A stretch of 64,000 nt of DNA from Lumbricus terrestris (lineage: Eukaryota > Annelida > Clitellata > Crassiclitellata > Lumbricidae): assembly GCA_949752735.1 (NCBI GenBank), contig OX457052.1, positions 10,554,047-10,618,046 on the forward strand. The letters are read 5' to 3'. A program made the position numbers and the translations under genes. The notes beneath the pieces were generated by a model. It was not told the origin of the DNA. It searched no databases and was given only the letters and a program-made list of their open reading frames with translations. Shown one piece after another: positions 25,893 to 37,045 of the stretch; position 1 is the stretch's first letter, and each line of letters begins with the position of its first letter.

Positions 25893-26355
25893 TAGGGCTG
25901 TTGATTTAATCGCGTTAACGCATGCGATTAACGCGTTAAAAATATTTGCTCATACTTAAAGCTAGTGATAGGCTACATTCTTTGGCAAATGCTCCAACAA
26001 AGAATTTGAGTATTATCGTAGCAATTCTTTGCTCAATATTATCGCCTGCATGCGAACCAAAACATGCGTTAAACGCTAACGACGAGTCGTCGACATCGGC
26101 TGTCTGTCATATATTTTTTGTTTAAATAAACAAAAAGCAGAAATTCAATAGGCCTAAGTCAAAGGTTATTAAATATGTTTGAAATAGAAATAATGCATTC
26201 AGTCATTAAAATATTATGCTTCAGGGTGCTTAGAAAATAGTAAGATTAGTATATTTGAAGGAAATGTATTACGATTAATTTGCAATTAATTGCGATTAAA
26301 AAAATTAATCGCGCGATTAATTTCGATTAAAATTTTTAATCGAACAACAGCCCTA
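25893..26355. mobile_element. hAT-type MITE, family D, with 8-bp target duplication
   Basis: Termini TAGGGCTGTTGATTTAAT / AACAACAGCCCTA with subterminal palindromic runs of GCGATTAA. Flanks ATTATAAT at 25885-25892 and 26356-26363. The paralogous site at about 15595-15620 is empty (GCATTATAATTAAATTCTG), which confirms the boundaries. Confidence 0.93.
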
Positions 26356-26489
26356 ATTATAATTGAAATTCTGTTCAGATCTAAGCAGTAAACCGTAACA
26401 GTTAATATATTTTAGCTTGCAAATATGATGTTTAGCAAAAATAAATGGTAGTCTCCAGTTCAAATTGTTAAATACATGTTTCATACATG

Positions 26490-26728
26490 TGGGGCGTGGT
26501 GGTGTAGTGGGTATGTTCGTTGCCTTGCAGCCGAAGGGTTGCAGGTTCGAATCCACCTCAAGTTGCCTCGTAGGGACCTTGGGCAAGTCCTTCACTCGCA
26601 ATTGCCCAGCGCTTCGGTGTGAAACTCTGATGCAGTGTCCGCTCTGTAGTTGGGAGCGCCCCAGAATAGGCTAGTGAGCTTGAAGGGGTGCTATGACAAG
26701 TGCACATACAAACAAACAAACATGACAC
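26490..26728 (+). mobile_element. tRNA-derived SINE (family 1)
   Basis: Full-length copy, head GGGGCGTGGTGGTGTAGTGG, B box GGTTCGAATCC, ending in (ACAAACAA)n. Confidence 0.88.
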
Positions 26729-27039
26729 TTAGCTAAATAGCCTTTGTAATAGGGGACGAGAAGCTGATTTGTATTTTGTACATACGTGGTACGCTGTGAG
26801 ACTTGTTACCATAGACTAAGCTTAGAATATACCGTAATACACTTGAGCCTTTTTGACACATTGTGATTGACTTGTGTACCGTTACTTTGTAGGACCAGTG
26901 TTGAAATGTTTAAGTAGCCAGTGAAAGTCTAAGATGCAAAAATTGTAAGATGACGTAGGACTGAAATGAATGGGCCTCTTGGGAATTTCTGCCTCAACTA
27001 CAGTTATGACTTTCAGCTCTGTTGTCAGTTCTGCCACAT

Positions 27040-27210
27040 TCCATATGGAATGGCTTCCCTCTTGCGCTGTGCCTGTTCCCTCGGTCACTCTCCGACACAT
27101 TCTATAAGCACTTGAAAACTGTTCTTTTTGGCCGTGCTGGAGTCGGGAGCACCTCTGAGTAGTTTCCTTGAAGAGGAGCTATATAAATACTTGAATGAAT
27201 GAATTTTGAG
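27040..27210 (+). mobile_element. LINE 3' end
   Basis: Degenerate C-terminal reading, then GTCGGGAGCACCTCTGAGTAG, GGAGCTATATAAATACTTG and GAAT repeats. Confidence 0.6.
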
Positions 27211-27498
27211 CCAGTTTTCGTGCTCATAATAATATTAATAATCTTCGTTTATTTTCAAACTGATACAATGCAGAACGATTACAATTATGGTTGAACGGAT
27301 GATAAGTTATTACAGAAGTCGAATTTAACTGTTTGGCAGCCATGCAAGGCGTCCATCAGTCTTACTGTTTGTTTTGCCAACGCCATCTGCCGAATGGAAG
27401 GTTGAGTGGACCTTTGGGGGGGTTAGTAGTGGGAGCGATCCCACGAACATGTGCCTGCATGTTAACCATCACTTTAAACTCTCCACCCTACATGCCAT

Positions 27499-27753
27499 CA
27501 GTGGCGCAGACAAGGGGGGTTTCGGGGGTTAACCCTCCCCAATTGGTCTAGAAAAAAAGTTTTTCTAATGGTTATTTATCCACTTAAATAAGAAAAACAA
27601 AACAATTGCTTGTACTAATTGTTTTTCCTACTTTATTCTCTTTGTTACTTTATTCCCTTTCTATTTACTGTAATACTGTTGATTTGGTGTCAGAAAGGGC
27701 ATCCGGCCAGGCCATAGCCCCCTCCCAATCAAAAATTAATGGCTACGCCACTG
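27499..27753. mobile_element. hAT-type MITE, family E
   Basis: Termini CAGTGGCGCAGAC / GGCTACGCCACTG. Flanks CATGCCAT (27491-27498) and CATGCCTA (27754-27761) agree at the first six bases. Related copies are at 28988-29075 (partial) and 43289-43702. Confidence 0.82.
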
Positions 27754-28300
27754 CATGCCTACATCTGTATATGTTGCATTACCCCATGATCATCACTTTG
27801 CACATTGGCCCAGTGGCAGCGTTTAGCTTAAAAATCATAAATTTTTCATTTGCATTGACTCACTTTCGACATCATTATTCAAAGGCAAGCAAAGTCGAAA
27901 CAACTGCCTTGTTTACAGCCAATACCCTCCTTTCAAGTTTCTTAACCCCAGCTGACTATTATACTTGTAGTACAGTTCGAGCAACTGTCGTAAACAGTTC
28001 AAAGTCAACGTATGTTCGCACCTCGTCACAGCTGTCCGATTCTCACCGGAGTCAACAAAGTCTGACGAAGACTCCTATCACCTATGTTTTACTAGCAGGC
28101 TACCTAGCTGTCTTCTAAGAATTCTGGACTGCTGGCTGCACGGACTTTTGTTCCTGTACAGGTGGGTGGATCTTGAGCAGTTGGGCCCAATAAAAAACGG
28201 GAGTCAGAAATGAGCTATAATTCACGTCGGGAGGGGGAAGGCCTGCCCGGGAGGAAGGAGAGAGATTGAGCCCGCTGGTTGGGGGGTAGAAACCCCTAGC

Positions 28301-28497
28301 TGGGGGAGGTGGTGTAGTGGGTGTGTTCGATACCTTGCATCCGGCGGGTTGCGTGTTCGAATCCACCTCAAGCCGCCTTGGACAAGTCCTTCACTCGCAA
28401 TTGCTCAGCGCTTTGGCGTGAAACTCCGATTCAGTGTCCGCGCTGTAGTCAGGAGCGAATAGACATTTTGAAGGTGCGCTGTTACAAGTGCACATAG
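28301..28497 (+). mobile_element. tRNA-derived SINE (family 1), tail deleted
   Basis: Head GGGGGAGGTGGTGTAGTGG, B box GTGTTCGAATCCACC; the tail lacks the CCTCTGAGTAG segment. Confidence 0.78.
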
Positions 28498-28987
28498 GCC
28501 TACATGTAGGCTACGTAGGCCTACAATACGACTGAATTGGGTTTTTTTCAAGATCATCAGCATTGACCGTGTTAACAAGCACAAGCATTTAAGTCTCGTC
28601 AGCAACTGATGCTTTACCAATGGACTCTCTTAGTCAGCAAAAGAGTGACTGGCCTTTCTATTATTTTTTTATGGGTGGCTCTCCTTGTCGTGATCTCCGG
28701 TAGAACTGGCCTTGTCAAGCATGGGTCGCCCGCACATAATGGGCAAAAGGGACGCTTCCCCACCCTTTGAAAATTTACTCCTATTTTAACTTCTCCTTTT
28801 TGTTGTTGCCAATTTCTTCACACAAATTATAGGCCTAGGCCTACTATTGACTCACAAAGTGAAACTGAAAAATTACATTTAAAAATTGCTCTCAAAATAA
28901 AAATACCCGTGTTCTTAATTTCCTGCTTTGCGTTACAAGCTCTTTCAAATTTTTTATCGGTGACCTTTTTGTTTTGCCCCATCCTGT

Positions 28988-29075
28988 GCAGTGGCGTAGC
29001 CAGGAATTTAAGATGGGGGAAGAATGGGGGTTTTATGGCCTGGCCGGATGCCCTTTCTGTCACCAACCCAACAGT
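28988..29075 (+). mobile_element. MITE family E, truncated
   Basis: CAGTGGCGTAGCCAGG start, then GGCCTGGCCGGATGCCCTTT, which is the reverse of sequence at about 27700-27720. The other end is missing. Confidence 0.65.
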
Positions 29076-29129
29076 ATTAGGCTACAGTAGGTTGGCGCTG
29101 CATTCTGTCTCAAGCTCCATCCTACCTAT

Positions 29130-29432
29130 GTGAGCTTTTTACTCCAGTCTCGGTTTCTCTGGGCCGTCGTTCGCTGCGGTCAGCTGCCCGCGGTGACTTT
29201 CTTGTCCCTTTTTGTCGTACCGCTACTATGCAGCGAAGAGCATTTTCCGTGGTGGGTCCAGCTATCTGGAATGGCCTCCCTGCGGCTCTCCGTTCGCTTC
29301 CCCGTGACTCTGCTGGCTCTTTCTACCGTCTTCTCAAGACCTTTCTCTTTGACCAGGCCTGGGTTGGGAGCGCCTCTGAGTAGAGATCTTGAAAGGGCGC
29401 TATATAAATTTATGTGATTGATTGATTGAATC
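29130..29432 (+). mobile_element. LINE (CR1/L2-like) 3' end with (GATT)n tail
   Basis: The plus-strand reading FSVVGPAIWNGLPAALRSLP, then SFYRLLKTFLFDQAWVGSASE with a stop, followed by the tail GGGCGCTATATAAATTTATG and (GATT)n. This is the clearest C terminus of the family in the window. Confidence 0.82.
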
Positions 29433-29555
29433 ATGGTAAAGGAACGAGTTTGAGCAATAGTAGTCCTAGCTCGTGGAACAAATAAGCCATCCCTGTCCCT
29501 AGAACGGATAGGTCGATGAGAAGATGCAGAAAGAGAACGAATGAGATCACGGAGA
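29433..29555 (-). mobile_element. LINE fragment in inverted orientation, abutting the LTR element
   Basis: The minus-strand reading RDLIRSLSASSHRPIRSRD, then FVPRARTTIAQTRSF, matches the LINE C-terminal region (compare SHRPLRSSNRLDLLVPRSRT at 3829-4131). It stops at the LTR boundary. Confidence 0.72.
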
Positions 29556-30851
29556 TAATTCCCCAATAAAGCGTACCTTATGTCCGAAGACGAGGGACAA
29601 AGCCGATCGTGTGCGAAGAACAGCGTCGAAGGCGACGAAACGCACAGAAAGGCGTCGAGTTTGAAACGCCCGAAAGGGTCAGCTAAATCCGTCGCTGATT
29701 CCACACAATGAACAACAATTTCGGCTATGTATCCACGCCGTTTGAGAAAGACGCCCTTAGGCAAACATACGAACAACCGCTTCGCAACACAATTTCAGAA
29801 CGCTGACGATTCGAAGCCCACGATAAATCACTCCGTGTGACAGGGCGAAGAGAGGCCTTGACCGATTAATCCAGGAGTAGATCCAATGCGAAAGCGAAGG
29901 CAAAACTCGCAACAACGCTGATATATTTCCCGCAACAAACTAACTCTCATAAGTATTCGACTCCATGTCGAGAGAGAATGAATCGCCGACAGAATTCGTG
30001 TATACGCAACGACGCAGAAGACTCGTGTAAGCTGGCGCTTTATCCTGGCCACGCTTCACCAACTCGATCGAGCCTAAAACTACCAAAAGCCGCAATACAT
30101 CCAATTGCCTTGAAATCCTGTGCGCAACTGTCGATATATCCGATCACCCTGGGATTCGGTCAGCAACTCTGCCTCTCAACGTTGCGCTGCTCTTTTATAA
30201 CTGCCTCACAAGGAGAGCGTCCCCCTTTCTGCGCATGACCAGCAAGCGAGCCGCGCGCGCAAACCCAGCAGCAACGCAGCTGTTTCAAGGCGGCAAGAAT
30301 TAGCTGCCAGCTGCGGCCTTCCGTGTATGTCTGTCGTCGGTCTGTAGCTCACTGTCTTTTCCCTTCTATCTCTCTTTCTGAAAAGCGCCCTCTGACGTGA
30401 GATCACGTAACCTCAAATGCACTAATTCAACCTGAGGAAGCAGAGGGCTATTAACACATACACAGGCCAACACGTCCTCTTCAGTGCGTCTCTTTGTCTG
30501 TCTGACTGTATTGCTCACTCACTCTATCCGTCGGACCACCGCAGAGAAGCGTGCGAAAGATTGCCAGTCCGTCGACAGCAGAGCGGCACGCTCTTTGAAG
30601 ACGGCCGAGGCGTCGATTGCCTTATCGTGGGAAAATACACGAATTAATGAAACAGCAGCGACTACACAGGCGGTCACGGTGACCCGTGTCAAACACGCAT
30701 CAACATTAAAATCTAGGTCACACGAAGCACCGAAATAAAACCATATATATATATATATATCAGATCTCTGAAACCGATCAAAAATTAAATAAAATAATAA
30801 TATAATAATATTATCGACCAGAAACCTGTAGCGTAGTCATACGTCGCTACA
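29556..30851 (-). repeat. 3' LTR of the gag-only element
   Basis: 1296 bases, direct repeat of 37046-38339. Contains (AT)9 near 30743, a GC-rich middle (CGCGCGC), and the terminal stem TGTAGCG…CGCTACA at the sense 5' end. Confidence 0.9.
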
Positions 30852-33649
30852 CTGTCTGCGGCCACCCCCAAATTTTAAGATTTCTTTAAATGGGAAAAGA
30901 CATCTTAAAATTTCTAGTAAGGCCATACTCCAATTTTCACATCAAGGATTCAAATGCAAGAATTAAAAATATATGCAATGAACAGTCCTCAACGTAAGCA
31001 TCAAAAAGTTCACATTTTAGCGTTAAATGTCAGTTCCAGCGAAAGAAACATTATTATAATTATAATTTTATCATTACATTTATATAGCTCCATCGCTAAG
31101 AGTTCCGTGAAGCTCAAGAGCATTCATATATATAGTATATATAAGCTTCCTTCAGTTCAGCCATACACAGAGTATTTTACGGCGAAGCATGACATAAGCC
31201 TACAGACAGGAATATAGACCCGACCACACAGGTCATCAAGATTACCAATAGGCTACCACCTATTTACAAGACCCCGTAGGTTTATCCTGTGGTATCACTT
31301 CTGCATTCACAGATCTACCGAACAGTTCACCTAGGCCTATGATTCTTTTAACATCACCAACTAGTAGAGAACACCGCCATTAATCGAGCGCGTCCCAGTC
31401 TAGTTTGATACTTTCCATGCGAGACTAAATAAGCACACAGCTAAACTCTCTACGAAACCATATTATTATTATTAGGCCCATTATAACTGTTGTAGCGTAT
31501 ATCAAGATTCACCATAAAATAAACACAGTGCAACTTCAACCTAATAGGCCTAGGCCTGCTCTTACCACATAGCATCTATATATTCCAGAAGGCCTACCAT
31601 CATAACTAAGCAATTCTATTTATTATTATGCAACCTACTAGGCGCAGGAACCAGCTTAAATAGGCCAGCGTAACATTAGGCCTATTAGCCTGTCTCTGTT
31701 CCAGCAAACCAAATTAAAATGCACAGAATAATTACAATACAAAAGCTTAACTAGGTCAACTTAATATACTGTAATTAACGCTACAATAAGCTTACAGGCT
31801 ACACTTCTTGTAAGCATCCTTCACGATATAGTGTAACCATAAAATCATAGGCCTATTAAAAGGACCATCATGATTTCAATACTAAGATAGTCTACGCATG
31901 AATCTATATATAGTTAGGCCATTTTAGTCTGTTTTAGTCCACTATTAATCCTATGCATCACTGCATGGCATCTCTTAGCATAAATCAACAGGCCTTGTCA
32001 CTGCGCAATTATGTCGTCTTATTTTCAATCCATCATTGATGCGACGTAGACTACGGGACCACCCAAGCGCCTGGGAAACGACGATTGCCAATTAATCGCC
32101 GCTTACTATTCTCCCACGCCATGCATCTACAGCGTGCGTCTCTTAAAATCCCGTGGGAATTAGGCAACAAACATGATCCTTTTTCATGTAGGTTAAAGTG
32201 CATCGTACGACTACGGTCGCGCTGACCTACACAAAATTAGGCCTACTTAGCGCTCATAAAATTATGATATGCATTAATCGGTATCCCAAGCATGCATTAA
32301 AACTTACATTACCCTCCTAGGTAACAATACAAAATTATATTTCCGCTGACTTCTTTACGTTGAATCAACCAATAACCTGGCCATTCAAAGTGACCTTATA
32401 TACACTGATAAATCAAGGCCAAAGACGATCGCGGGCGCCTTTAATGTGTCGCCTCGTTCTTCCCCTCTCTCTACAATTGCAGCTGTAGGAGTCGTGGGAA
32501 CTGAACCAGCAAAAACTCGCATCAGTGACATTGCAAAATTAGGCTTCCAAAACTAGGTCAATCAACAAAACTTAGCAAAACCTTTTTAAGCTAGAATTAT
32601 CGATAAACCTTACATGGCACGTTTTGCCTATAGCTCAAATAGGAAATTGAACGGCCAGCCTTTTTCATTATACATAAAAAGGATCCTAATTATTATTATT
32701 TCTAGCCCTAATTAATATTATTAGGCCTCGCAGTTTAACCATATAATTCCATTGCAGGCGGAATCAGGCAAAACCGCAACACTAGGCCTAATGCAAAAAT
32801 TACACAGCATAACTAAATTATCGCCTATTTCTCCGCGCTAGGCTATTAAAACAAGTAGGCCTACATTTTAATCGATGCAAAATATATAACATGCCGAAAT
32901 TTTTCTTCATATCCTCAGAATTATATGGCCTATCCTCAGGGTAAACCATATATATATATAGGCCTAATCCCGACAGATTGCAGTTAAGCACTATATGGGC
33001 CTCAAAGCATTCATTCAGCGCCTCACTGAAATTAATTAACATGCCTCTATACAATTATATATATACGATGACAATAGTTACGAATATAAAAACACTACCA
33101 CAGAAATTAGGAGCATTAAAATTTAACTGTGCAAATTTCTTAAAATTAGGCCTAATGCAAATTTCGCCTCCGAGCATCATCTCAGAATCACTTCTTAGAG
33201 ACATAGGCCTACTATTTTAACCTAGCCTCAAGAAAGGTCGGTTAAGTTCACATAATCACGATCAATGGCCTTAATTAAAATATGCAGCTTTAGTCAATCT
33301 ATCTTCATGTCAAACTAATATTTATATAGCGCAATGCAAGAGCAATGACAGTCCATGTTCTGTCTATAGCAAGGCAATAATAAAATCGTCCATCGCTTCA
33401 TTGCAAATGCAATGCAATACTAATCTATATCACCATTGCGAACATTAATCAGACAGTCGGTAATGCAATACAAATATTAATACTATGCGCAACATACGAT
33501 GCAAGAATACAGTTATTTACACCGTAACACACACATGCAAAGCCTTCCACGTGTAAAATAAGACATATTCATCAAAAACAAACCAAACCAGTGTTACAGG
33601 TGCTTCCTGCATTCAAAATGGCCGCAAATTAAGCGGTCATTTAACAGAG
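30852..33649. other. Non-coding interior of the LTR element
   Basis: About 2.8 kb between the gag stop and the 3' LTR, where pol would be expected. AT-rich, with many TAGGCCTA-type motifs and no minus-strand ORF above 78 codons. A G-rich stretch (TTTGGGGGTGG) lies about 10 bases before the 3' LTR in sense orientation and might be a displaced polypurine tract. Confidence 0.7.
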
Positions 33650-36600
33650 TTACCCAGCTGACGTGAAGTTCTCAGGCGGACGACTTCCTGTCGTTTCACC
33701 CAGCGATCGCCAGTGGTGGTCGTCGGAAGACCCATTGCGGAGCGGACATTCCCGCAGGAGGTGGGAGGGGTCGTCACAGTAGAAACAGCGGCGCTCCTCA
33801 TTTTGCAAGTTCCGGTCACCATCTCGCCTCCTCGTCGACGATGGCGACATCCGAGATCGACGATTCTGGTTGTCGCGACTATCGCTCTCCGGCCGTCCCA
33901 GGTTGTCGCTCGGTGCAACCTGCTGCTGTTGTCGAAGAGGGCAGAGGCGCGCTATGTGGTCCGTCGCAGAACATTCGAAACATCTCCGCGCCGATCGTCC
34001 AGCTTCCGGTTCCGCCGCCTGTCGGTATCTGCAGGTAGAACTCCAGTGACCTGTTCTATTACAGATCGAACAGCGTTGATTGTTCCGCCAGTAACTTCCG
34101 TTAGCGTTGTACCGACCATTTCCGGTTGACCCATTCTGACCTATCCACGCCCCGCGATTATTGTCTCTGTATTGTGGCGCCGAAACGGGTTGTCGCTCCA
34201 TCTTCTCCAGTCGCTCCATTCGTCGCAGCAGGTCCTTTATTTCCGAATCTTCTTCCTCATTGACCGCGTTAACACGTCCATATCGTCGTTCGTGCTGCTC
34301 ATGGCCACCGTCTTCTGCTTTCTGATAGCCGTCCAATCGCATCGCTACCTTGTAGGCTTCGTCGAGGGATCTCGGTTCTCGCTCTCGGATCTTCAGAGCG
34401 AGAGTTCTATCTCTCAGGGCATCCAAGAATGCACGAACAGCAATTGCCTCGCTGTGAACAGTCGAAGAACCCGGATACGCACGCGAGGTCAGACGCCGAA
34501 CATCATCGACCAAGGCTCCCATATCTTCATCGGCTTTCTGCTTTCGAGTACTCAGCTGTGTCTGAAATAAAGCTTGCTGTTCAGCGTTACCATATCGTTC
34601 TCGAAGTCGCTGTACCAAAGCCGTCCAAGTGTCCAAGCTATCTGCGTTCGACTCGCTCAGCAAATGAGTCGCCGGTTCAACCAATGAGACTACTAATTGG
34701 TTCAATCTCTCCTCGTCCGTCCATCTGTTATTCCTGGCGCACACGGAGAATTTTCGTAAGAATGTTTCAACGTCCGTCTTTCCGCTAAAAGACCCGAGTT
34801 TCAGGAATTGTGTTGGCTTAGGAGGAGAAGTCGATGACTGTTTAACCTCGCCCTCTTTAGCTGTTGCAGACGCGGTCGGTTCAAGTTCCTTGACTGTTCC
34901 CTTTGAACTGATCGACGGTAGCTCCCAGTCGCCGGTCGTTTGCGTTGCGACGGTGGTCGTCGGGACAATTTTGATAGGACCGACCGAAACGTTGGTAGGC
35001 GCCAGTGCTTTCGTTTCACCAACCGCAGACGTCGCTTTATTATCGGCCGTCGTTTCATTTCTCTCCAGAGGTGTCGACTTCATTACCGCCTGACATCGCG
35101 GTAGTTCGGCATCACGGCTAAATCCGAAGTTTTGCGCGCCGAGGCACGAACTCATCCTCGCCGATTCCACGACCGTTGGCCACCGAGGAAAGACAGCGTC
35201 GCTTGGTCGAAACGAGTCGAGACAGCGAAGCGGGTCAACCCAAACCCGGTTGTCGCTGCTACCGTAGAAAGCGCTCGGAGTGTAGGTCGGAGCATACCTC
35301 CACGGCATGTTTGAATGGTCGGGTCGAGCGTATGGTTGCATCCAGTCGACCGTTGCCATCGCCGCTGGTCCAGGAGGAAGGTCGGGTCGAGCATAGTCTC
35401 GACCAACCATGGTCGAAGTTGCACGACCGTCGAGGACGCAGTCAGGCATTGACTGATAGGTCGGCATTACCGACGCTGGTTGTGTAAAGTCGACCCGACT
35501 CGGTGCCATTTCCACTCTTTGTTGATCGACATGTGCGAGCGACGCTTGCACTCTCCATTGTGGATCCGGTCGAGGATACTCGACGAGAGGAAGGGACGAA
35601 GAGGCCAAAGGGACTGGGTTGACCTTATCACCCCCCTCCCGTGACAATTTATTAGCGATCGGTTTATTCACTTCAAAATTTCTAAACTCCGGTTGCTGTG
35701 CTGCATGCATTCTGTTATCAATTATTTTAACAGTTTTAGGTCTAGATTCCATTATCTTGCTGATCTCAACGTCTACACTACCATCATCAGACATTATTTC
35801 CACATTATCAGCAAATTCCCTTTCCTTCCTTCTTTCAAAAGAAATTGCCATTTCGCCTGTTCTAGCATAGTCAGTTTCCTCTTCTAACCTATCATCACCA
35901 AAATCTCTAGAACTAATTTGACCCCACTGGCTGGGACCAATTGTAACGCCCGCCCCTATCGGCCTCCCCGGAGTCGCCACTTCCGGATCCTCGCCTGATG
36001 GGACCGCGTGCTGCTGTGGACGAGCTCTAGAGATAGAGGGAGGACAGGATGAGGTGACTTCCGGGTTCGAATCCCAACGATGGAAAGGCGGCCAGTTATT
36101 TCGACTGCCGGACTCCCTATATGAAATTGGCGGCCTACTAGCCAATCTATCACTTCTTCGCAATATACCAGGGTGTGCGAAATCTTTAGGCCTAGCACCC
36201 AAAGTTTCTTCCAGGCCGATGGTCGAGTGGTATGGCGCGTCCGCAGTGGTAATAGCGGTGAGGTAACCAGGGTTCAAATCCACAGCAGGCTTGGGTACCG
36301 GCGATGCCTCTAGCCTTTCCAATCGTGATACAACTTCCGTCAGCGCTTCCCTGACATTATCTCTTACAGCCGAGATCTCTTCTCTTATCTCCTCTCTTAC
36401 ATTTGATTGCACTGAGGAAATAGCATCGCTAACATTTGATTGCACTGCCAGGACATTAAACTCCACCGTGGCAATCGCCTCTTGCGTGTCTCTGGCATTA
36501 GTCTCAATTGACGACTGCATAAAAGACTGCATAGAAGTCATTGCTTCATGAGTCGACTTAGCATTATTCTGAATGGCTTCATGAGTAGACCTAGCATTAA

Positions 36601-36724
36601 TTTGTATTGCCTCGAGCAATATCTCCATAGAAGAAGGGGGCCTAGAAGGCTGAGCAGGAGTGACTGGTCTAGACTCCTCCATAGCGCTATAGAAATGACT
36701 CCTATCTTTATAGCTCACAATCAA
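33650..36724 (-). CDS. Gag-like polyprotein (capsid plus three CCHC zinc knuckles)
   Basis: This intact 1024-codon ORF should encode the structural protein that packages element RNA. Residues about 30-140 are rich in repeated NARSTHEAI/VQSNVRE heptad-like units, a likely coiled coil. Residues about 145-640 are Pro/Ser-rich without recognised domains. Next comes a retrotransposon capsid-type region (SFSGKTDVETFLRKFS, RFxxLRERYG-like LVQRLRERYGNAEQQAL, AIAVRAFLDALRD). Zinc knuckles CX2CX4HX4C lie at about 885-898, 915-928 and 980-993, ending 31 residues before the stop. There is no protease or RT, either fused or downstream. An alternative start is Met15 (MEESRPVTPAQP). Unusually long for a Gag. 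Confidence 0.9.
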   Translation of the reverse strand: MIVSYKDRSHFYSAMEESRPVTPAQPSRPPSSMEILLEAIQINARSTHEAIQNNAKSTHEAMTSMQSFMQSSIETNARDTQEAIATVEFNVLAVQSNVSDAISSVQSNVREEIREEISAVRDNVREALTEVVSRLERLEASPVPKPAVDLNPGYLTAITTADAPYHSTIGLEETLGARPKDFAHPGILRRSDRLASRPPISYRESGSRNNWPPFHRWDSNPEVTSSCPPSISRARPQQHAVPSGEDPEVATPGRPIGAGVTIGPSQWGQISSRDFGDDRLEEETDYARTGEMAISFERRKEREFADNVEIMSDDGSVDVEISKIMESRPKTVKIIDNRMHAAQQPEFRNFEVNKPIANKLSREGGDKVNPVPLASSSLPLVEYPRPDPQWRVQASLAHVDQQRVEMAPSRVDFTQPASVMPTYQSMPDCVLDGRATSTMVGRDYARPDLPPGPAAMATVDWMQPYARPDHSNMPWRYAPTYTPSAFYGSSDNRVWVDPLRCLDSFRPSDAVFPRWPTVVESARMSSCLGAQNFGFSRDAELPRCQAVMKSTPLERNETTADNKATSAVGETKALAPTNVSVGPIKIVPTTTVATQTTGDWELPSISSKGTVKELEPTASATAKEGEVKQSSTSPPKPTQFLKLGSFSGKTDVETFLRKFSVCARNNRWTDEERLNQLVVSLVEPATHLLSESNADSLDTWTALVQRLRERYGNAEQQALFQTQLSTRKQKADEDMGALVDDVRRLTSRAYPGSSTVHSEAIAVRAFLDALRDRTLALKIREREPRSLDEAYKVAMRLDGYQKAEDGGHEQHERRYGRVNAVNEEEDSEIKDLLRRMERLEKMERQPVSAPQYRDNNRGAWIGQNGSTGNGRYNANGSYWRNNQRCSICNRTGHWSSTCRYRQAAEPEAGRSARRCFECSATDHIARLCPLRQQQQVAPSDNLGRPESDSRDNQNRRSRMSPSSTRRRDGDRNLQNEERRCFYCDDPSHLLRECPLRNGSSDDHHWRSLGETTGSRPPENFTSAG
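36220..36281 (+). other. tRNA-like A and B boxes antisense within gag
   Basis: TGGTCGAGTGG (A-box-like, 36220-36230) and GGTTCAAATCC (B-box-like, 36271-36281) lie 51 bases apart on the strand opposite gag. A second B-box match, GGTTCGAATCC, is at 36064-36074. They resemble a captured tRNA or SINE that is now read as protein in antisense. Confidence 0.5.
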
Positions 36725-37045
36725 TTAAGTATTCATTCAACGTCAGTTGCATTCAATGCCATCAAGGATCAAAGTCAGTAGTTTTATTTAATATTTCTTA
36801 TTATTCACAATCAATTGAATCTTCAATTGACATCAATTAGCCTATGTTCAAAGCAATCAAACATAAAAGTCAGTAAGTTCAATTATCAGTTCCTATCCTT
36901 TGTAAAGACATTCAATGAAAATCAAATGCAACAATTCAATGCAAACACCTATCAACCGGAGTATGCCTAAATTAAATCCCGATTGACTCTCAAGTCCCAC
37001 AGCCAATTTCAGTTCAGCCCAAAATATCTAAATAACCGATCGTAT

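Noticed and set aside
27606..28118. 170-codon plus-strand ORF
   Set aside because: It starts inside MITE E and continues into anonymous sequence; no domain, no homologue recognised.
29180..29776. 198-codon minus-strand ORF
   Set aside because: It runs through the antisense of one LINE, the sense of a second LINE fragment and the end of the LTR. It is a chance fusion across three repeats, not a gene.
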